From a virus, in IMG/VR virus record IMGVR_UViG_3300030107_004969, positions 16,311 through 42,042 of that record: a DNA stretch of 25,732 nt; one strand, written 5' to 3'. Under the pieces are notes generated by a model. The model searched no databases and was not told the DNA's origin. It saw only the letters and a list, made by a program, of their open reading frames with translations. Positions 22,884-25,732 of this stretch are shown here, in pieces (position 1 is the stretch's first letter; each line of letters opens with the position of its first letter). A program made the translations under genes and the position numbers.

Positions 22884-23017
22884 GATATTACTGGGAAGCA
22901 TTATTTAGCGTAGAGTATTTCCCGTATTGGGAGTTTTCTATGCTAATGATACTAGCATTACAACTAAGTATGTTGTTTAGATTGCATAGAATAGAAAAAA
23001 AGATAGATAAGTTATAG
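22880..23017 (+). CDS. 45-aa single-pass membrane protein
   Basis: ATG 22880 overlaps the terminase small-subunit stop and is preceded by GGAGATAGAG. The product starts MRYYWEALFSVEYFPYWEFS and has one hydrophobic helix (MLMILALQLSMLF) followed by a basic tail RLHRIEKKIDKL. Between the two terminase genes it might be a holin-like or anchor protein, but nothing specific supports that. Confidence 0.55.
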   Translation: MRYYWEALFSVEYFPYWEFSMLMILALQLSMLFRLHRIEKKIDKL

Positions 23018-23020
23018 TTT

Positions 23021-23050
23021 TTGCTTTGTAATCGCTATTTTTTGTATAAT
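23021..23050 (+). promoter_or_regulatory. Sigma70-like promoter for terminase large subunit
   Basis: TTGCTT (23021-23026), an 18-bp spacer, and a consensus TATAAT (23045-23050). The expected start site is near 23057, only about six bases before ATG 23063, and no Shine-Dalgarno is present, so the transcript would be nearly leaderless. Confidence 0.55.
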
Positions 23051-23062
23051 AAGATACAATAA

Positions 23063-24619
23063 ATGGCAAATATTAATACAAAAGTTGTATCAAAGGCTGA
23101 AGAACAGCTAGAATTAGCCAGAAAAGACCTTATTGCTTTTGGAAAGTTATTTCTTCCAGAGGATTTTATGCGTTCTGAGACACCCTTCTTTCATTATGAG
23201 GTTACGGATGCATTAATGGATAAGGATCATAGGCAATTAGCTATCATACTTCCAAGGGGGCATGGAAAGACAGTACTTACAAAGTGCAATATTATGCATG
23301 ATTTCTGCTTTGCTACCGATCCGTTATTCTATGGATGGGTTGCTGCTAGTTCAAAGATATCAGTACCAAACCTTGATTATATTAAATATCATATTGAGTA
23401 TAATGATAAAGTAAAATACTATTTCGGGGATCTAAAGGGGAGAAAATGGACAGAAGACGACATCGAGTTATCAAATGGCTGTAAGCTTATATCTAAATCT
23501 AACCTTTCAGGCATTCGTGGGGGTGCTAAGTTGCACAAAAGATACGATCTTATTGTATTGGATGATTTTGAAGATGAGAATAACACCATCACTCCAGAAT
23601 CGAGATCGAAAATATCAAATCTTGTCACAGCTGTTGTCTTTCCAGCTTTGGAACCTGCGGATGGCAGGCTTAGAATTAATGGAACACCTGTACACTTTGA
23701 TTCTTTTATCCAAAATATACTTGTTGGACATGATAAAGCAGCGAAAGAGAAAGAAAAATTTAGTTGGAAAGTAATAACGTATAAAGCTATCATGGATGAT
23801 GGTAATCCTTTGTGGCCTAGTTGGTTTGGACATAAGGAGATGAAACGTAAGAAAAAATTCTATGCTGATTCTGGGCAGCCACAAAAATTCTATCAAGAAT
23901 ATATGATGGAAGTTCAGAGTGCAGACGACGCAATATTCACAAGAGAGCATATAAAGCATTGGGATGGGATATTTACCCATGATGATGAAACAGGATTATC
24001 ATTCATTACGCCTAATGGGCAGGATACTCAGCCTTGCAATGTCTTTTGTGGGGTTGATCCTGCCACCGATAGTCAAAGACGGGATAGTGATTTCTCAGTT
24101 CTTATAGTAGTAGCAGTAACACCTGAGAATAATATTTATGTATTGGACTATATACGAAAAAGGTCTATACCTGTCTTATCTATACTTGGTGAGGAAAGAA
24201 AAGGTATTGTAGATTATATGTTCGACTATGCAAGAACTTATCATCCATCACTTTTTACTGTAGAAGACACTAGTATGAGTAAACCTATCTTTCAATCATT
24301 ACAGTCAGAGATGCGTAGGAGAAATGATTTCAGTATAGGTTGTAGACCAGAGCATCCTGGTACTCGTATGAGTAAACGAGACAGGATACAGGAAGTATTA
24401 GCACAAAGATTTGCAGTAGGTCAGATACATTTAAAGAAAGAGATGTACGATCTACATAGAGAAATAATAACATTTGGGCCTCGTATGGCACATGACGATA
24501 CTATTGATGCACTTGCATATGCTTGTAAGTATGCACATCCACCCATGAACTCTAAGAAAAATAAGGATGGAGATTGGTATAAGCGTAAACCTAAGGTAAA
24601 AGATTGGGTGGTAGCTTGA
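23063..24619 (+). CDS. Terminase large subunit
   Basis: 518 residues, starting at ATG 23063. N-terminal packaging ATPase: Walker A LPRGHGKT (63-70), Walker B LIVLDDFED (163-171). The C-terminal RNase H-like nuclease has CGVDPATD (329-336, D332), TVEDTSMSKP (399-408, E401) and AHDDTIDALAYA (476-487, D478/D479), the metal ligands that cut concatemeric DNA. Length is normal for headful-packaging terminases. The motor docks on the portal and pumps DNA into the procapsid. It follows the small subunit and precedes the nuclease and portal genes, the normal packaging order. No ribosome binding site is seen upstream; see the promoter at 23021. Confidence 0.95.
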   Translation: MANINTKVVSKAEEQLELARKDLIAFGKLFLPEDFMRSETPFFHYEVTDALMDKDHRQLAIILPRGHGKTVLTKCNIMHDFCFATDPLFYGWVAASSKISVPNLDYIKYHIEYNDKVKYYFGDLKGRKWTEDDIELSNGCKLISKSNLSGIRGGAKLHKRYDLIVLDDFEDENNTITPESRSKISNLVTAVVFPALEPADGRLRINGTPVHFDSFIQNILVGHDKAAKEKEKFSWKVITYKAIMDDGNPLWPSWFGHKEMKRKKKFYADSGQPQKFYQEYMMEVQSADDAIFTREHIKHWDGIFTHDDETGLSFITPNGQDTQPCNVFCGVDPATDSQRRDSDFSVLIVVAVTPENNIYVLDYIRKRSIPVLSILGEERKGIVDYMFDYARTYHPSLFTVEDTSMSKPIFQSLQSEMRRRNDFSIGCRPEHPGTRMSKRDRIQEVLAQRFAVGQIHLKKEMYDLHREIITFGPRMAHDDTIDALAYACKYAHPPMNSKKNKDGDWYKRKPKVKDWVVA

Positions 24620-24993
24620 AAGTATACAAACATGGATATTCTGCAAAGCTTGTAAGAGTTGTTGATGGAGATACTTGTGATGCTATGATAGATTTAGGTT
24701 TTGATACCTGGGTAAAGAAAAGAATACGCTTTATGGGTGTAGATACTTGGGAAAGTAGGACTAGAGACCTCGAAGAAAAAGCTAAAGGATTAGAAGCAAA
24801 GGCTTTTACAAAAGAATTATTAGAGTCTAATGAAGGTAAATTTGATGTCATATCACACGGTGTTGGTAAATATGGCAGAGTATTAGGTGAGTTATTTATT
24901 GAAGGGCATGAAAAGTCTGTTAATGAATTATTAAAAGATAATGGTCATGCATATGAATATGACGGTGGTAAAAAGAAGGAATTCGATGGGTGA
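24616..24993 (+). CDS. Staphylococcal-nuclease-like (SNase) endonuclease
   Basis: 125 residues from TTG 24616, which overlaps the terminase stop (TTGA) and has GGGTGG upstream; a TTG four codons earlier is also open. The catalytic set is intact: VVDGDT (15-20, D17/D19 ligands), RFMGVDTWES (38-47; R38, D43, T44, E46, matching Arg35, Asp40, Thr41, Glu43 of staphylococcal nuclease) and GKYGRVLG (84-91; R88, matching Arg87). No signal peptide, so it should act inside the cell or virion. Calcium-dependent cleavage of DNA or RNA is the family activity. Its place between terminase and portal suggests a role in packaging or host DNA breakdown. Confidence 0.85.
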   Translation: MKVYKHGYSAKLVRVVDGDTCDAMIDLGFDTWVKKRIRFMGVDTWESRTRDLEEKAKGLEAKAFTKELLESNEGKFDVISHGVGKYGRVLGELFIEGHEKSVNELLKDNGHAYEYDGGKKKEFDG

Positions 24994-25609
24994 TACAGTA
25001 AAAGAAGCAAAACATCCAAAATTAGCAGAATTTATATATGAGAATGTTGAACTTCCAGGATATTCAAGAACCTATGTACCAGGTGAATCTGAATTAACAG
25101 CAAGGCTTCTAGGTCTCCCACCTAAATATACTTATGAAAATAAGTTAAGCGTTGTTCCTGAGCAATTTCAAGAAGATGAATTAAAAAATCCTACATTATG
25201 GAAAACATATATTGATAAAGTTTGGGAAAGTGTTGCTGAAAGTGCTTATGATCCAAAAGAAAGTCCAATAATGGAAGTTGAGCCAAATGTATTTGAAATA
25301 AATCCTAATACAAAAGCAGGTAAAGCATTACAAGGAAGAGTTAATCTAGCTTTTTCAAGAGGAAAACATCAGAGAAAAGATGCAAACCCCGATAATGAAT
25401 ATGAGCCAATGTATAAAGGAGAAGAGCCATTATTGGGTGATGTATATTTTGATGAAGAAGGTAATTTTAAAGATATATGGAATATTTCATTAGATCCACA
25501 TGAACCCATACTAACACCTACGAATATGATGAGAAGAATAGGGGCACCCTTATTAGAAGTAAATAAACCAGTAGTTAGAGGAAAAGCTATGTATAAAGGA
25601 TATAAGTAA
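24986..25609 (+). CDS. 207-aa hypothetical between nuclease and portal
   Basis: The start is ATG 24986, which has AAGGAATTCG upstream and overlaps the nuclease end by 8 nt; a longer frame reaching 24941 lies inside the nuclease gene and lacks a ribosome binding site. Features: LPGYSRTYVPGESELTARLL near the N-terminus, an acidic middle, and RVNLAFSRGKHQRKD. The C-terminus ends KAMYKGYK. Mostly hydrophilic, no membrane segment. It could be a head-completion or packaging accessory, by position only. Confidence 0.75.
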   Translation: MGDTVKEAKHPKLAEFIYENVELPGYSRTYVPGESELTARLLGLPPKYTYENKLSVVPEQFQEDELKNPTLWKTYIDKVWESVAESAYDPKESPIMEVEPNVFEINPNTKAGKALQGRVNLAFSRGKHQRKDANPDNEYEPMYKGEEPLLGDVYFDEEGNFKDIWNISLDPHEPILTPTNMMRRIGAPLLEVNKPVVRGKAMYKGYK

Positions 25610-25732
25610 TGGCTAAAAAGAAAAAAGCTGATCAAGTTCGACAACTATTTCATTATAGTAATAATTTTATAAGAGAACAATGGCAAAATGTTAATCAAGA
25701 AGGATATGACTTTGCACATGATGATCAGTTGA
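25609..25732 (+). CDS. Putative portal protein, 5' end only
   Basis: ATG 25609 overlaps the previous stop (TAATG) and the frame stays open to the window end: MAKKKKADQVRQLF, then NNFIREQWQNVNQEGYDF and AHDDQL. A Lys-rich start followed by a W-Q-N helix and a D-D-Q-L/W turn is how several phage portals begin, where the last stretch is usually DQW. Position after the terminase large subunit supports this. Only about 41 residues are visible. Confidence 0.6.
   Translation, partial: MAKKKKADQVRQLFHYSNNFIREQWQNVNQEGYDFAHDDQL

Noticed and set aside
24941-24985. Longer start for the 207-aa gene
   Set aside because: Those codons lie inside the nuclease gene and only ATG 24986 has a ribosome binding site.

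Overview
The window is a stretch of an AT-rich genome of a tailed double-stranded DNA virus, most likely a bacteriophage. Bacterial translation signals (AAGGAG/GGAGG Shine-Dalgarno sites) precede most genes, one promoter has a sigma70-like shape, and genes are packed with ATGA, TAATG or longer overlaps. Terminase subunits, a putative portal start, a replication block and very large virion-type proteins are all present. The host cannot be named from sequence. No rRNA, tRNA or CRISPR array was seen.

Layout. (1) 1-8612, rightward: the end of a giant protein (more than 1,870 residues, open at the window edge) with a D-N-D-G-D motif reminiscent of the metal-binding loop of double-psi-beta-barrel RNA polymerases, then a 960-residue putative internal virion protein, closed by a strong terminator-like hairpin. 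(2) 8639-21519, leftward: the early/replication arm. In transcription order it holds a 103-aa gene, a ribbon-helix-helix protein and two small genes, a roughly 800-nt gene-free structured region (candidate large non-coding RNA), a 209-aa gene, a ubiquitin-like protein, a large protein with an E2-like HPF...QCYG signature, a JAMM/JAB isopeptidase and an E1/ThiF enzyme. The replication block follows: PD-(D/E)XK nuclease, a RecA/Sak4-type ATPase whose Walker A motif lies at the C-terminus (circular permutation), SSB with an acidic tail, a primase-helicase fusion and a Gp157-like protein. Last come a zinc-ribbon plus histone-fold-like protein, small genes and an Hjc-like resolvase. (3) 21520-21855: a divergent, gene-free control region with repeats and alternative pairings. 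(4) 21856-25732, rightward: terminase small and large subunits, a Staphylococcal-nuclease-like enzyme, an unknown protein and the start of a putative portal gene.

The most notable content is a compact virus-encoded ubiquitin-like conjugation cassette (15595-18929). The Ubl ends in GGK, so one residue must be removed to expose the diglycine. A complete JAMM motif (HxH-x7-S-x2-D plus an upstream Glu), an E1 nucleotide-binding core with a candidate catalytic Cys, and a candidate E2 are encoded next to it. Other distinctive points are the permuted recombinase ATPase, the candidate large RNA with an H-type pseudoknot and nested long-range helices, and a recurring architecture in which the leftward intercistronic gaps are filled by stem-closed RNA elements. 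Functional roles are inferred from motifs and order; no database search was run.
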